A DNA stretch of 64,000 nucleotides. Origin: Isoetes taiwanensis (Eukaryota > Streptophyta > Lycopodiopsida > Isoetales > Isoetaceae). Of the stretch, positions 46,054-57,949 are shown piece after piece. The notes beneath the pieces are model-generated. The model made no database searches and was not told where the DNA came from. It saw only the letters and a list, made by a program, of their open reading frames with translations. How positions within the stretch are numbered: position 1 is the stretch's first letter; every line of letters begins with the position of its first letter. A program made the translations under genes and the position numbers. Location: assembly GCA_021234155.1 (NCBI GenBank), contig JAJEKV010000108.1, positions 563,392 to 627,391 on the forward strand. The letters run 5' to 3'.

Positions 46054-47049
46054 AGGTCTAATAGGCTCTCATAGGTTTAATGCACATGTTTACATTGGTT
46101 TAATCATTTCAATGTGCTTTCATAGGTATCTATTGTTTAAATTTGGTTTTCCCGGCAAGTGGGAAACTTTTTGGATTTTTTTTTCAGGCTTCTTTGTCTA
46201 AGGTTATGGGTTTTTTAATGCCGAAAAATATTTCCACTACCAAAAATCAACTCAATTTCCTCAATATGATTTCGTAAGGGCTTTTTATGATGGATTATTT
46301 CTTTTTCCGGAAATCAAGGCGCAAGTTACATTTAGAATTCTCGATGTCGTATGTGAAGGACGACATGGAGGATGGGACTTTGCTTAACCAGATCATGCAT
46401 GGTTTTATTACAAGTTTATTACGATTTGTTAAATGATGCTTGAATAGTAATTCAACGATGCCATAATCTGAACTGCCATTGCCCTCGCTTGATTAGGGCT
46501 TGCTTCGATTTGCCCGCCTCCTTGAAGAGGCTCTTATATGATATAAAAAATATTATGGTTCAGATCCAAATTAAGAAACGGCAATAGTCTTCTTGGAAGT
46601 ACATCATAGTTTGGGGATGATTTCACGACTATTTATTTCACGTAAATGCTTCTTCTAATCAAGAGCTATTGGGGATACGTTTTCTGCGGATAAGTGTTGT
46701 GGTACTACCGGCTTGGGTAAGTGCTATTGTCTTGCATTTCTATGGAACGTCTTGCTTGATAGCGGAGTATTTTGGGGAGTGAACTCACAATAATCTTATG
46801 GGAGGTCACGCATAATGATACTTTTCTAGGAATTTTATCCCCGCTTCAATATTTATTCAAAGGCCATTTTATGCTTTGATGCTTCCATGGGAATCAATTC
46901 CTGGTGATATTGCACAAATGATATTGTTCTCGTGAAATATAAGCCATGCGATTGTCATTTTGGATGTTATGAACACTTATACAACGCCGCTGACTAAAAT
47001 TCGAGCATACTTGTTTTGTTTTGCCTTTCTAAACCGCAAAAGCCGAGCA
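46054..47049. other. Unassigned sequence
   Basis: Begins with repeated CATAGGTTTAATGCA words, which also occur beside the second Helitron end (50530-50575) and form the LINE target. The later part may be decayed copia reverse transcriptase, but motifs are not clear. Confidence 0.35.
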
Positions 47050-47345
47050 AAATGGTATCGTTTACAGAACACTACCTTTGCTCACCAAGATCTATGTAAG
47101 ATTTGGGCATTAAATTGCTATTCTTTATTGTGATAATAAAGAAACCATATCTTTGTACTAAAGATTTTAAGTGGCATCATTTAATTGCTGTCGACATGAA
47201 GGTCCGCTTTATATGAGAACAAATGGATAGGTTCTATTCTATTTTTGTACTATCTCACGCATGAACAAGCGCCAGATGGTTTCACTAAACCACTTACAGC
47301 CACGCCATCCATCGCTATGAAGATGTCACACCGCTGACCGACATT
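47050..47345 (+). pseudogene. Ty1/copia RNase H tail remnant
   Basis: Across frames: CDNKETISL (matching the copia CDNxxAIxL block), then KVRF and REQMD (matching HxVREQV), then SHEQAPDGFTKPLTATPS (matching EQxADxFTKPL). Order and spacing are those of the last ~80 residues of copia pol. Several stops and frame changes show it is far older than the element at 18-22 kb. Confidence 0.55.
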
Positions 47346-48548
47346 GCACATCTGGCAGATCCGCATTGCACACTGTTGTCGACATGGCTATATAAGCCAT
47401 TATTACATTTCATCTAGCTTAGTTGTTGTTTTCACTATCTAGAGCTCTAGCTTGATGCTTCTATCTTACATGGTTTCTTTCATCGATTACCATGCTTTCA
47501 TCCAAAGTCATCATACCTCATGCCTTACCTTCTTCTTGCTCATGCCTTACATTTGTTAATACCCAATCATGTGTCTATATTTGTAATCTACATTTGTTTA
47601 TCCTCAATTCCAATGCGTTTTGTGGCGCTGAAGTTGCAAATGTTGCATGCTTTTTCTTGGCGTGCATCATGATGTATTATTGTCAATCGTTGGGAATTGT
47701 GTTTTTGCTAGGCCAAGACCAAGAAACAATACATCGTGCTTAAGCTAGATTACATATACTTTTATTGGGTTTCTTCCGTCCATCCAAATTTTAACCATAT
47801 CTACTTTGATTCGCATAATAGAGGAGCGGTTGTCTTGAACCCAACATGAATAATAAGCCTGAATTCCGCTTAAATTGAAAGAATCTAGGTATTTTTGTCA
47901 TCTTCAATTGATCTTATTGCCAATGTTGTAAACATTATGTCAAGAGCTTATGTTTGATGTGCTCGATTTTGCTTGCATCCGATATGACGTTCTCTTTAGT
48001 ACAAGTGCAACAACTTCTAGAGTTTTATTGAGGGACCTCTCGCCATGCATGCCGAGATGTCTAGAGATGTCTAGATATGTGTTCGCATTGAAAATGACCG
48101 AGAATAAGCAGTTTTTACAAATAGGGCTTGCAAGAAACCTATTAAGCTTAAAATAATTATTGTTGGATATGTGTACATGTGATTCATGGCAATCGATCTT
48201 CCAATTGATTGTCCGTTTCGCATACCAGTCCATATTCTCTTCACCAAAATGGGCTCTTCCATGCCATTTTATATCGCCATCTCCAAAATGTAAAGATTTC
48301 TTTCTCCAATTCTTGCTTCCAATCTGCGGATATCTTGGTAAATGTCATTCGATGAATTTCATACTCTTTTAATGTTCAAAGCCATTCCCAAGAATGAGGA
48401 TATATGAGGAATTTCATGAAGCTATGCTACTTTACTATCTTGCGGTGAGGAACTTCAAACTTTGGACTTTGAAGTTTAAAACAAGTTAAAGTCTTTAAGC
48501 TATGCATCGTTCATATGTTGCAAAAATAATTGCAAGCGAAATATTCTT
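47346..48548. other. Unassigned sequence
   Basis: No gene recognised. Frames at 47492-47743 and 47950-48372 have no domain or splice support. Confidence 0.35.
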
Positions 48549-48811
48549 TATCTCTTTTGAAATGCCTCATCTCGATTTTAATTAAAGTTATTGCCACATC
48601 TATGTTTTGAATAGCTAGGCCGGATATACATGCTACAGCACCACGCTCCTCTTGATTCAAGCTATGGTTGTTGTCGCGAAAAATTTTTATCTCTTTTGAA
48701 ATGCCTCATCTCTGATTTTAAGTAAAGTTATTGCCACATCTATGTTTTGAATAGCTAGGCGGATATGCTACGGCACTACGTTCCTCTTGGATTCAAAGTA
48801 TGGTTGTTGTC
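48549..48811. repeat. 139-bp tandem duplication
   Basis: TATCTCTTTTGAAATGCCTC at 48549 recurs at 48688. Both copies run through AAAGTTATTGCCACATC, GAATAGCTAGGC and TATGGTTGTTGTC. They differ mainly by short indels. Confidence 0.9.
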
Positions 48812-50235
48812 TATCAAATTCCAGTGCTCCATACCCACCAAGATGGACGGCTTTAAAATCTCTAGCTTCCTATTGGTTATATGCTCTTATGAGATTTATT
48901 TTTTTATCCCTACCGCTTCAAACCATGTTTTTCCTTGCGATTTGAAAGTGATAAGTCCTAGCATGGATTTTGGGAGCCCGGCGACATCGCGATGTATTTT
49001 GATGATATATTGCACGCCTTGGAAGTGCTCTGAAAGAAGTTGGCTGGAATTTGTTCAATCTAAGAGTTACAGCACTGGATCAATGTAATATACATGAGAA
49101 GTCCTAAAGAATATTGAGCTTGATGTGATCAAGAACACTAAGCTGCATCATCCCAATAACAGACAAAATTTTGATGTCGAGAATGGAAGCCAAGATAAGT
49201 TTCGTATGGGGAGCAAAAGTCTAAGCTGTAGAAACATGATGCACCAATATTATCATTTCTGCATTGCCAATCTTGAGAACGTGGCTTTGTCAATCTTGAG
49301 AACATAGAATTTAAATTCTAATTGTTTTGTCAATTGTTTTTCTAAACACCCTTTGGTATAGGTGGTTGTAGAAAGTCATATTTCATATGATTCTAGATCA
49401 TAGTATAATTCAAGCATGGAGTTTGATGCCACAAGAAAATTGACCTAATGACCAGACATAAGAATTTACAGTTGTCAAACGTGAGTTATGTTAGATGTCC
49501 ATGCGATGATTATATCGTCACACTAGCAATTGTGATTCCTAATGTACTATAGGAAATATAATAACAACAGTAGGAATTATATGATACATAATGTGACAAA
49601 ATATGTATGTCTATATAAGTGACTATTCAAACTGATCTAAACTATGACATAGTATGAAGGAGAAGCCAAGGTCCCCCCCTCGGTCCTTGAATCTGGCAAA
49701 GTACGAATTGCACCCTCAATCTCACCAACAAAAAGATATGCAACATAGTCACATTAAAAGCCAAAATGCAAGAACTGTATACTTTCTAGCAAGCAACATA
49801 GTCGACGAATATAAAATGCATAAAATTGCAAGTTCCATTGCCCATATTTGGTTAAACAATTTGTGCATTACGTCACATGGAATTAAGAATGTACAAGATG
49901 AAGATTGACATTCTAGATTTTATGATTGCCATATTATGGTGTGACCACAACTTCAAAAAATAACACTTATTGTTGAAGCCCAATCAATGACAACATCAAC
50001 ATAAAAAACTTTGTTGTTGAACTTTGACAATGTCAAGCAACCCAAGTATTATCTCAAAATTTCTCCACTTTTCTTCAAAAAGAACATAAAACATAATTGT
50101 TTTTCCTCAAAGAGCACATCCACATGGTGCAAACATCATTTATATAGCACTACTACATCAGCCTACATATAGCGAACCTTTCTCTCGACAATGGAGAATG
50201 GTCGATATTAGAGCATCAACTTGGAAGTTTAACGT
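48812..50235. other. Unassigned sequence
   Basis: No gene recognised. Two short copies of CAATCTTGAGAAC at 49269 and 49291 are the only local repeat noted. Confidence 0.35.
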
Positions 50236-50510
50236 TCATTATATATAGTTGTGATGTCCATCTCCATATTATACCCTTATCCTAATTATACGCCTATGGT
50301 CGCCATAATAGCCCAACCTTCCTTCTCGATATTCTTATTCATATTATTAACTAATATAGTCTATGATGCTTATATGGTAAGTTCTAACCTAAATAACATC
50401 CCACTTCTCAATATCTAATTTTGTCGATTTTGTCTAGCATCACTCAACCAAATGACTTTCACTAACATATATTTGTACTTATGCCGGGCAACGCCGGGCC
50501 CCATTACTAG
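50236..50510 (+). mobile_element. Short Helitron-like element, second 3' end of the family
   Basis: The 3' end reads ACTTATGCCGGGCAACGCCG, GGCCCCATTA, CTAG, then T. The stem GCCGGGC/GCCGGGC (50483-50499) pairs at 6 of 7 positions around an AAC loop and ends 11 nt before CTAG. It aligns with the 40-kb element's end, so both belong to one family in opposite orientations. A 5' candidate, TCATTATATATAGTTGTGAT, at 50236 resembles the other family leaders but is preceded by T rather than A, so the 275-bp length is tentative. Confidence 0.55.
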
Positions 50511-50589
50511 TATTACATAAATTTACATATTTTTAATGCATAGCTTTCATAGGTTTAATGCATAGGTTTAGATTGGTTTAGATTGCGAA

Positions 50590-51060
50590 GTCGAAAAGGC
50601 TCTCGTGACTTTTTCAATGAAGTTCTTCGACTCAAGGAAGCCCAGAAAGGCCATTAGGGGGGCCTTGAGAGTCTTTCTCGACCACAGCTGAGAAAGGCTT
50701 CAAAAACATTTTTCCTAGTTGAAAAAATGAAAAAAAAAAAAGTTTTTTTTTTTTTGGCTCGAAGCTACTTTTCTCGAAGTCGCCCAATCGAGAAAGGTCG
50801 CTCGAGGGGTTTTGAGGGTCTTTCTCGACTTCGCTGGTCGAGAAAAGGTCATCAAAAGCTTTTTGTTTGTTTTTTTCCTACACACCCGCTTTTCCAATGC
50901 AATGGCCCACAGACTGCGTTTTTCACTGAGTTGTCTTTCACCTTCGCGAGTGAAAGACCCCGACCTCAGATTTTTGTTTCTCAGCTACCTTTCTTCGAAA
51001 TGCCAGAGAAAGGCCATCGAGGGGTTTTGATTCTTTCATGAAGTCGAGAAAGGCCCTCAA
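50590..51060. repeat. Cluster of CTCGAC hairpins
   Basis: Several inverted motifs of the form TTTCTCGAC-loop-GTCGAGAAA occur: near 50672-50696 (7-bp stem), 50769-50796 (8-bp stem) and 50821-50845 (9-bp stem, 7-nt loop), with half-sites near 50625 and 51039. They are separated by A- and T-runs of 9-14 bases and by a repeated GAGGGGTTTTGA word. The stems match the isolated hairpins at 18.04 and 38.38 kb. No coding role is apparent. Confidence 0.75.
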
Positions 51061-51870
51061 ATAACTTTTTCCTTCCTACTTAAAAAAAGGGAAAAAAAAA
51101 GTTTTTAGTTTTTTTTTGCACACCAGAGCCCCGGGCCTACAGCCTTTCCTCAAATTCTAGCCTATCCACGCGGTAATTTCCATGTCATTGAAATCTGATA
51201 TGTCTTATTTTGCCCCATCGGATCTCTAGATTTGCAAATCTAAAGCCAGGGAAATTAGAAATTCGGTCAAAAACGGGCACGGAGATGGGAAGAGAAGCGG
51301 TCCCTTGATCAATCCCGTGTATTTTTCCTCTTCCAAGCACGATCAATCCTTCATCTTATTTCTTCTCCGATCCTTCGTGATTTTTTTGCCCCGCTTCTCT
51401 CCTCGCACAACCGGGTCTACTGATATGATATGAATAGAGTTGCTCTTCCTCCACGACCTTGATGTGCTCGTCGCTACCAAGTCTTCTAAGGAACGAGGGT
51501 AAAATGATTTGTTGTTTAGACAAAGAAACCCCATTTCTTACCACTTTGCCGTTCACCGCCATAGCCAACTCCAGCGCCTCCTTCTTTCAATCGCACATTC
51601 AATATCCATAATCCTTAACTTAATAATTTGCATCAATCTCCCTAGCTTTTCCCAAATCTTTTCTCGCTTTCCCCGCAGCTTTTGCAAAAGATTTTTCGAA
51701 TTGGAACCATATCTGGCTATGGATGCTCGCCTCTGGAGTAAAAAAGATCGGCATCAAGCGAAGATTTTGTGATTCTTCTGACATCGATCAGAGATAAAGG
51801 GCCATTTTTGGCGGTCTCAACCTAAGGTATCTCCCCAAATCTCCTAACATTTCGTCCCTTAAGAAACAAA
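51061..51870. other. Unassigned sequence
   Basis: No gene recognised. Frames at 51343-51772 on both strands lack domains. Confidence 0.35.
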
Positions 51871-52285
51871 GTCATCGCCAAGAAATCTCTGAAGGCATTT
51901 ATCTAGTCCAAAAAGATTTAATCTGTGAGGATTCAGGCCTTTAATCCGGTAGAAGATTTATCCACAGAGCCATAAGCCCACGGATTTTTACGAGGTGCGT
52001 GAGCAAAGAATGAAGATTCTAATTTAGTCATCGCCAAGAAATCTCCAAGGCATTTATCTAGTCCAAAAGATTTAACTGCGTGAGGATTCAGGCCTTTAAT
52101 CCGGTAGAAGATTTATCCACAGAGCCATAAGCCCACGGATTTTTACGAGGTGCAGAGCAGCAATGAAGATTCTAATTTTCGTGTTTCCCTTTTTTTCTTT
52201 TGGATCTTAAGGTCTTCCGTCTGCCATTATCCACAGAGCCATAACCCCACTGATTTTTGCGAGGTGCAAAGCAGCAATGAAGATC
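51871..52285. repeat. 156-bp tandem repeat, 2.4 copies
   Basis: GTCATCGCCAAGAAATCTC begins copies at 51871 and 52027, and the last ~58 bp (TTATCCACAGAGCCATAA to GCAATGAAGAT) recurs a third time at 52228-52285. The first two copies are nearly identical, so this duplication is recent. Confidence 0.9.
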
Positions 52286-52516
52286 AGGAGAGTACATGTC
52301 GTTTCCTTTTTTCCTTAATTAGAGGCCATGCAATAAGAGCATTTGGTCTTTCCTTAGGGGTGTTTGCCTCCTTTCCATAATCTAGAGCTCTTGTTATTCT
52401 TTGGAAGCTACTTTTGATCTAACGTGATGAGCCGAAGAGTAGAGGCAATGCCGAAGAACTGGGCTGGAAGAAGACGACGAAGTGAAGGTTCTTTTTGGTT
52501 GTAGCTATGTTTTGTT

Positions 52517-53862
52517 ATGGAGGCAGCAAATGAACAAAGCGTATTTTCAACAAGGATCCTAAAGCACGACCTAATGAAATGTATAGGGTCGAAATCTAAT
52601 GCAATGGCAGGCGATGGATGTTTCAGCTGGCGTGTATCAACGATGATTAGTCTTGTTGCATCTCACGATTCAGGTAGTTGTTTTGAATTTCCTCATTCTG
52701 ATGCATTGGAAAAAAAATTCTACAATGAGCCCTATTGATCTGAGGAACGGAAAAACCGGGGTTCATTTTACAAAAAGCAAACCTAAGAACGAATTTCGCC
52801 AAGATAGAAATGCGCCATGGACTCTTCGCGGGCTTTGGAAGTGGACCTTTATGTCCGTGATTATCGATCGGCGTAAAATCGTGCAAGGTGAGATTTTGAA
52901 ATCATTTGTTGTCTTTTCCAGTTGTTTTGCTAACTCTGATGCAAAGATTGCAGGATGAATTTGGATCAACATTTCGGTGGGATCTTTATATTCTTGCTTC
53001 CGAGTTGGTTCTTTATTCTTGAAGAGCTTCTCTTTTGTTATAAACCAGGTATTTTACTCTCGATTTTGCAAACCTTAGAAGGGCTCAAACCTTGCTATGC
53101 TCTAAATTGCTTGGCTTGCTATTTCTTTATTTTCTTCATATGAAATATGAAGCATTGCAGCTTGCTGAGATGAAACATACAAAACCCATTCTTTAAAAGC
53201 ATGCAAATCCACCATATTTGTGACATCGAAGCAGGTAAATCCATCATTTATCTTTGTAGAGTCTGTAGTAGAGTCTATTTGGAACATCTTATCTAGCTTC
53301 ATATCTGCCTTTTACTATCACCAGAATCATATCGTGTATAATAGATATATTGCCTTCATTTTATAGAACCTGCATATTCACGAAAGCAATACCAAGCAAT
53401 TACATTTTTATATTGGATACGCGTAGCATAGAACTTTTATGCAGCAACATGCAAGCTATTAGAAATACTGTTCAAAGCGAGTGCATTGGGTCTGATCCCT
53501 TCTCGCACCATCTTATGCAAAATCTTGAGAAGAGCATGAAACAACATTCTTCCATGGCATTTCCTCAAAAAAATGGAGGCTTTATTAAAGTTGCCTTGTC
53601 TAGCATGCATACTTGTCTCAAATGTCCAAGGAATGATATTCATGTCAGGCATTTCATTGAAGAATTGGATGGCCTTTTCAGATAATCCATGATCAACATA
53701 AGCAGACATTACATCGTCTCTTTATATCTTCACTATACTTTACTTCGATTGATATTGTAACTGCTTTACCATATTAAAACATCTAATGTGTTTATAACTG
53801 AACCCTGTCTATTATGTATAGTTCTCCAATGGCTTGCATTGTTTGTTTTTTTTCTTCTGCAG
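52517..53862 (+). other. Possible upstream exons and introns of the 53.86-kb gene
   Basis: Plus-strand coding-like stretches include a frame from ATG 52517 (EAANEQSVFSTRILKHDLMK), one near 52737-52885 (NGKTGVHFTKSKPKNEF; WTLRGLWKWTFMSVIIDRRK) and one near 52920-53030 (TLMQRLQDEFGSTFRWDLYI). A GTGAGA donor and TTTTCCAG acceptor between the last two would define an intron of only 34 bp, too short to trust. None is recognised, and the link to the downstream exon is inference. Confidence 0.3.
53437..53715 (-). pseudogene. PPR protein fragment, antisense
   Basis: The minus frame of 90 codons reads SAYVDHGLSEKAIQFFNEMP, then MNIIPWT, HARQGNFNKASIFLRKC, and LKILHKMVREGIRPNALALN. The LISAYxxxGxxxKAxxxFxxMPxxNxxxWT and REGIRPNAxTL patterns are typical of plant PPR repeats. 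The central repeat is damaged by a short frame slip, and both ends are missing. It is a different PPR gene from the fragment at 24.9 kb, as orientation and sequence differ. Confidence 0.75.
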
Positions 53863-54071
53863 AATCAAAAGTTGTTCAACAAGTGCCTTGCTTACGAGAT
53901 AATTTTATGGCATTGCGGGATCTTTGCCTGTCATTATTACCAGTTTCAGATCCTTCTCTACCTGAAAAGGAAGTTAAAGGTAGTATGAAACAAGGTGCTA
54001 TTGAATCATCAGCACCAGTGCCAACGGATTTGTCTCTTAAACGTCCCAAATGGTTTAAGCCTAGAAAATGA
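53863..54071 (+). CDS. Terminal exon of an unrecognised gene
   Basis: A strong acceptor (TTTTTTTTCTTCTGCAG, ending 53862) opens an exon that stays in one frame for 69 codons to TGA at 54069-54071. It reads SKVVQQVPCLRDNFMALRDL, then LPVSDPSLPEKEVKG, and ends LSLKRPKWFKPRK. The Lys/Arg-rich C-terminus suggests a nuclear or nucleolar protein, but this is inference. The clean acceptor, uninterrupted frame and natural stop make it one of the better exon candidates here. A truncated LINE inserted 150 bp downstream of the stop, probably in the 3' region. Confidence 0.5.
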
Positions 54072-54220
54072 GCATTGCTTATTGCATATGATAAATGTTG
54101 TGTGTTGCTTGTTGCAAATGATATGTCTAACTTGAGTTTATAAAAGCGATTAGTGAATCGTGCTCTACCCATGAAACTTTTGATCAATGTGATCATCTCT
54201 ACATAGCACAAATGCTGCAT

Positions 54221-54862
54221 CAACAGAAAGTAGTTTGGAACTGGGTTTGGGACAAGTTACTTCATCCAAAGTTGTCGGGCCTGGGTGGCGGATCATCCAT
54301 AGATGTGTGCTTGGCCAATGTTTTGGTCCACAAATTTAAGGCCCGAGGTGCACCGGACATGCCCTTTATGCTAAGAGGGATGAGACAATCGAGCATTGTT
54401 TCTTCTTATGCCGTTGCTAGACCGGCTTTGGTTGTGGCTTCGAGTCTTTTGATTGCGCTTGAATAGTCAACAAGTCTTATTGGCCGGTGTGCCAAGTTCT
54501 TGGGACAATATGGCAAAGAGGGCATTTCACTTAGCTTCAAAGATGGATCATTTGGTCAACGTGGAAAAGAAGAAACCTCTTTATTTTCAAGGGCCATAGA
54601 GCCCCTGATGCTCAAGTGCTTATTGAAGCTAAGCAACGCATCGTCAAAGCGTATATATCTTCCTCCGTAAAGGATGAAGTGAAGAATCATATTTGGGTAC
54701 ACTATCTCCAGATTAACACTTATATGTAACTCATTTACATGTTGTGTGCTGTAAGGTGGCGGGTGGTTTTGCTCTGTGGACAATTCCTCCACTGGGTTTT
54801 CAGTCCCCCATCTCTGTTGCTCGTTTATGATGATTAATAAAGTTTCACGTCCTTAAAAAAAA
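54221..54862 (+). mobile_element. 5'-truncated L1-type LINE with 13-bp target duplication
   Basis: ACAAATGCTGCAT at 54208-54220 and again at 54863-54875 brackets 642 bp ending in AATAAAG, GTCCTT and an A-run. The coding remnant is the ORF2 C-terminus: RIIHRC, NVLVHKFKARGAPD, CPL, then DETIEHCFFLC (zinc-finger block) and ARPALVVASSLL, across frames. The exact target duplication indicates a fairly recent insertion. Confidence 0.9.
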
Positions 54863-54875
54863 ACAAATGCTGCAT

Positions 54876-55309
54876 TTAATATGCAAAATCAGTAAATTGT
54901 TATAAAAAAATAGTTAAGAATAGTTTGCTTCTATTTGATGGTATGTACTGCAGAGAATAGTGTAAAGGATTAAAGGATGTTGCAAAAAGAGTTCTATGCT
55001 CCAGATTCTTAGTCATGATGTAATTAGAAGATACTAGGAAACAAAAATATGAGAAAGAAAAATGCTTGCAATTCGATCAAGTTCCAGCTTGCTTTATTGA
55101 CATGTTATGAAAAAGTGATATATTTTCATCCGAGTCCAGATTTTTTTTTTGAAGCTTTGTGTCTTGCGCCTTTGTTATTAAGAAGGTTTTTTTATGGGAC
55201 TGAAGTCCATGAAAGATCACTATATAGTATAAATTAAGCGTATTGGACGTGTTATAAATATTTCTTATTTGATGCCTGAGAACACTTACAAGTCTTAAGC
55301 ATTAAAAAA
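54876..55309. other. Unassigned sequence
   Basis: No gene recognised. The frame at 55049-55237 lacks a domain. Confidence 0.35.
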
Positions 55310-55613
55310 AAGTCCATCTCCAATTACTATTTCACATGGCAAAGTCTTGGCTAATATGGAGTGTATGGAAGCGAAGGCGAAGAAAGGTCTTTTATGATAA
55401 GCGTATTTCTTCTCAGGTGGTGCTTCAAGAAATTCGTAAGAAGTTGTATAATTGCTTTCAGATCTTCAATTGGCCTAATCAGATTAAAATTCCAATATGG
55501 AGTGATCATCTAAAAGTGATTGATGCTTCAGGGGACATTTACTTCGAAGTACTTTTTATAGTATTTTGAGTGTATAATATGAAGTAAAACACGTTCTTCA
55601 AAAAAAAAAAAGG
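55310..55613 (+). mobile_element. Second truncated LINE 3' end
   Basis: The frame 55336-55569 reads AKSWLIWSVWKRRRRKVFYD and VVLQEIRKKLYNCFQIFNW, the standard C-terminus of plant LINE ORF2 (WSIWKxRNxRVFxxK ... EIxxxL). It is followed by ACGTTCTTC and an A-run at 55601-55611. No target duplication was found. Its 3' end matches the pattern of the other two LINEs (TTCTTCAAAA, TCCTTCAAAA). Confidence 0.75.
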
Positions 55614-56570
55614 GTGTTGAAGGAAGGAAGGAAGGAAGGTATTTTATCGCCCACGAGACCAATCGGTCTATGGGACCCAATAAAAAGCACGCCAGCGGAT
55701 TACTACCGTTAAAAACCCGCACCGGGCGGTTTTCGAGGGAAAAACCGTGGCAAAGAATCAAATCACGTAAATAAACCGCTCCAATATAAAATGTAAAAAC
55801 ACACAAATATATACACTCATGTACCGTAATCTATAGTGCCCGATCAGCGAAAGCAGCCGGATAAAGGGGCAAAGGGGCTCGCAGATCCAAGACCTCCGAA
55901 TGTATGCGACCTTAGGGCACGTGACCGCCCCGCAGTGTTCATCGGCAAATGTAGGCAAGTCCGCCGCATTAAGGGAACGTGATTCGGCCCAGACCGGCCC
56001 AACTGGGCAACTCGAAAGTGTGAGACTCATCCTCAATGGCACCCGCTTTGACAAAGACCGACAGAGCCCGCCCGGGGCTCCCCAATCCACCGCCTGCCTC
56101 GATGCGGAGATGGTGGGCACTTGTGCGCGAATGGAGGCAATGGGTTTGCACTTTTCAGGGGCAGTAGGGAACACCGGTAGAGTTATGGCCCCGGCCAAAC
56201 GAGGGTTGATGTGCTCCTTGTAATGGGCCGCTTTTGACCTGCTCTAGAGCCGCCAGGGTCCCGAAGCTTGCCAAGGGAAGCAAGCGCCCGTGTATTCCCG
56301 CAAGCCGCCACGATCGGCCTCTCAGATTCACCACACGCGACTGCTCTCGCACATTCCATCTGGCGAACCGCTGATCTCTCTTACCCTCCAATAGGGCCCT
56401 GAACGGCCAAGGGCCCATTGCCACAGCAGAAGTGGTAAAAGGGAGCCGAGCATCACCCATATTAACCACTTTCTAAAGTAGACGATGTGTCTATCAAGGG
56501 CTGCTCACATTGAAGCGTGCAAGAATCCGGTTCTGCAGAACCGATAGGGGACTCCGGGTTTCACCCCCAA
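55614..56570 (-). mobile_element. Dispersed repeat copy A with microsatellite-hairpin terminus
   Basis: On the minus strand the element ends in a hairpin (GGGTCCCATAGACCGATTGG, TCTCGTGGGC) followed by (CCTT)n, seen on plus as (GGAA)n at 55619-55638 and the hairpin at 55645-55675. The body at 55860-56560 is GC-rich and aligns with copies B (57.95 kb) and C (63.66 kb): shared words include CGCACATTCCATCT, GAGGCAATGG and CCCATTGCCAC. A (TTCC)n-type tail and variable 5' extents suggest a non-LTR retroposon. Frames on both strands are open for 100-146 codons but none is recognised. Confidence 0.65.
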
Positions 56571-56748
56571 GTGCCCGTTAAGCAAAAATGCCTTCTGCAA
56601 AGGAAACCACCATGTGAAAGCAATCATGAAGCACAACATTACCATTTTACTTTAACTTCTAAGTGACCAACTTTTGTATTTTAGTCCATATCAGGCTTGT
56701 TTTAGGACAATCTAAGATCTCTATGACCTGGTAGTACTTTGCAGTTGC

Positions 56749-56935
56749 TTGGATGGCATTACCAATTTGTTGAGCCTTTATTTATGTTTCTATCTCCATT
56801 ACTTAGGTATATCTCCATTACTTATGTATACTTTCATTTGCTTGGACAACATCCCAAATCTATTAAGCCTTTGTTTTGTGTTTATGTTCTATGTCCATTG
56901 CTTATGTATACTACTAAATATTCATTCCCTTAATT
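56749..56935. repeat. ~100-bp tandem duplication
   Basis: CTTGGATGGCATTACCAATT near 56750 recurs as CTTGGACAACATCCCAAATC near 56851. Both are followed by a GAGCCTTT/AAGCCTTT block and TCCATTACTTATGTATAC or its variant TCCATTGCTTATGTATAC. Confidence 0.65.
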
Positions 56936-57242
56936 CAACTCCTCTAAAGTAGGCTTTGAACCTCGCATCGAATCGATTTTTACAATGAGCAGGATATGCC
57001 AAAATATAAATGACGTTTTCCTTCGTTTCAACAAATAGAAGGAAAACGAGGTTCTAGAAATACGGAGGCTGTTAGCAGTTAGTAGTTAGTTAGTTCTTTC
57101 CCTCTTTTCCCTATTTATGTGCTTTCTCGTCTTGTTCTCTCTCATCAGCTCTCTTGGTGCATCTTTTTTCCTCTTCTTCCTTCTCCCACGGCTTGGCCCA
57201 CCCCCACCCTTCCCAAATGTATAACTTGTTGATAACTAACAC

Positions 57243-57382
57243 CTGGTTGAGGGCCTAGTGCACCGTGGAGGCCAGTGCACAGGTTTGAGGCTGAGTGCCC
57301 CTGTTGGGGCCTTTGTGCCCTGGTTGAGGCCTGTGTGTACTAGTGGAAGGCTTGGTGCCTAGTTGGAAGCCTTGGTGTTGGC
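57243..57382 (+). repeat. ~20-bp minisatellite, about seven units
   Basis: Units vary around CTGGTTGAGGCCTGGTGCCC. Recurrent words are GGTTGAGG, GGCCT and GTGCC at about 19-22-bp spacing. Both flanks are non-repetitive. Confidence 0.8.
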
Positions 57383-57949
57383 TGGATGGCCTTGCGGCCT
57401 TTTGGTTTGTCTTTTGTGTATGCCGGGGTTTAAATAAGCAGGTTTGGAGGAGGGCTTTGGATTGAACCTGAAGATGAAGATCAATGGAGAAGACAATTCA
57501 AACATGTTTAAGCCTTTGGCAATTTCTTTTGTCTTTAATGTATTTTCACCCAATAAGGCTAGTTGACATGAGGGTACAAGATCTATTATGTTTTGGACCT
57601 AGCATGGGTTAGTGATCCCATTATTGTCCGGGGTTTTTCCTCAAAACCCGAAGGGCTAGTTTTTTTTGTCCCGCCATAATGGTTTCACCTAGCTTGCTAT
57701 CTGTATCAATATTTTGTTTTGGTTATCAAGGGAGATGCCCATGAGCGCGATTCATTTCCAAGCATTCTTGTCCATGTCTCTGGTAGTATTTCTAGAACTA
57801 GCTATTCATCGTTCCCGCACTTGTAGTACCCGGGTTTGAAGATGTTTTACGTTTTGTAAAGTGCCTACAAGGGCCATAGCATGTTTACGTTTGTGAAGAT
57901 GCCTGCAAAGCTATTTTGTCCACCTTGTCGCTATCTCGGCGATCCATGA
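57383..57949. other. Unassigned sequence
   Basis: No gene recognised. The minus frame 57359-57553 overlaps the minisatellite edge and has no domain. Confidence 0.35.
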
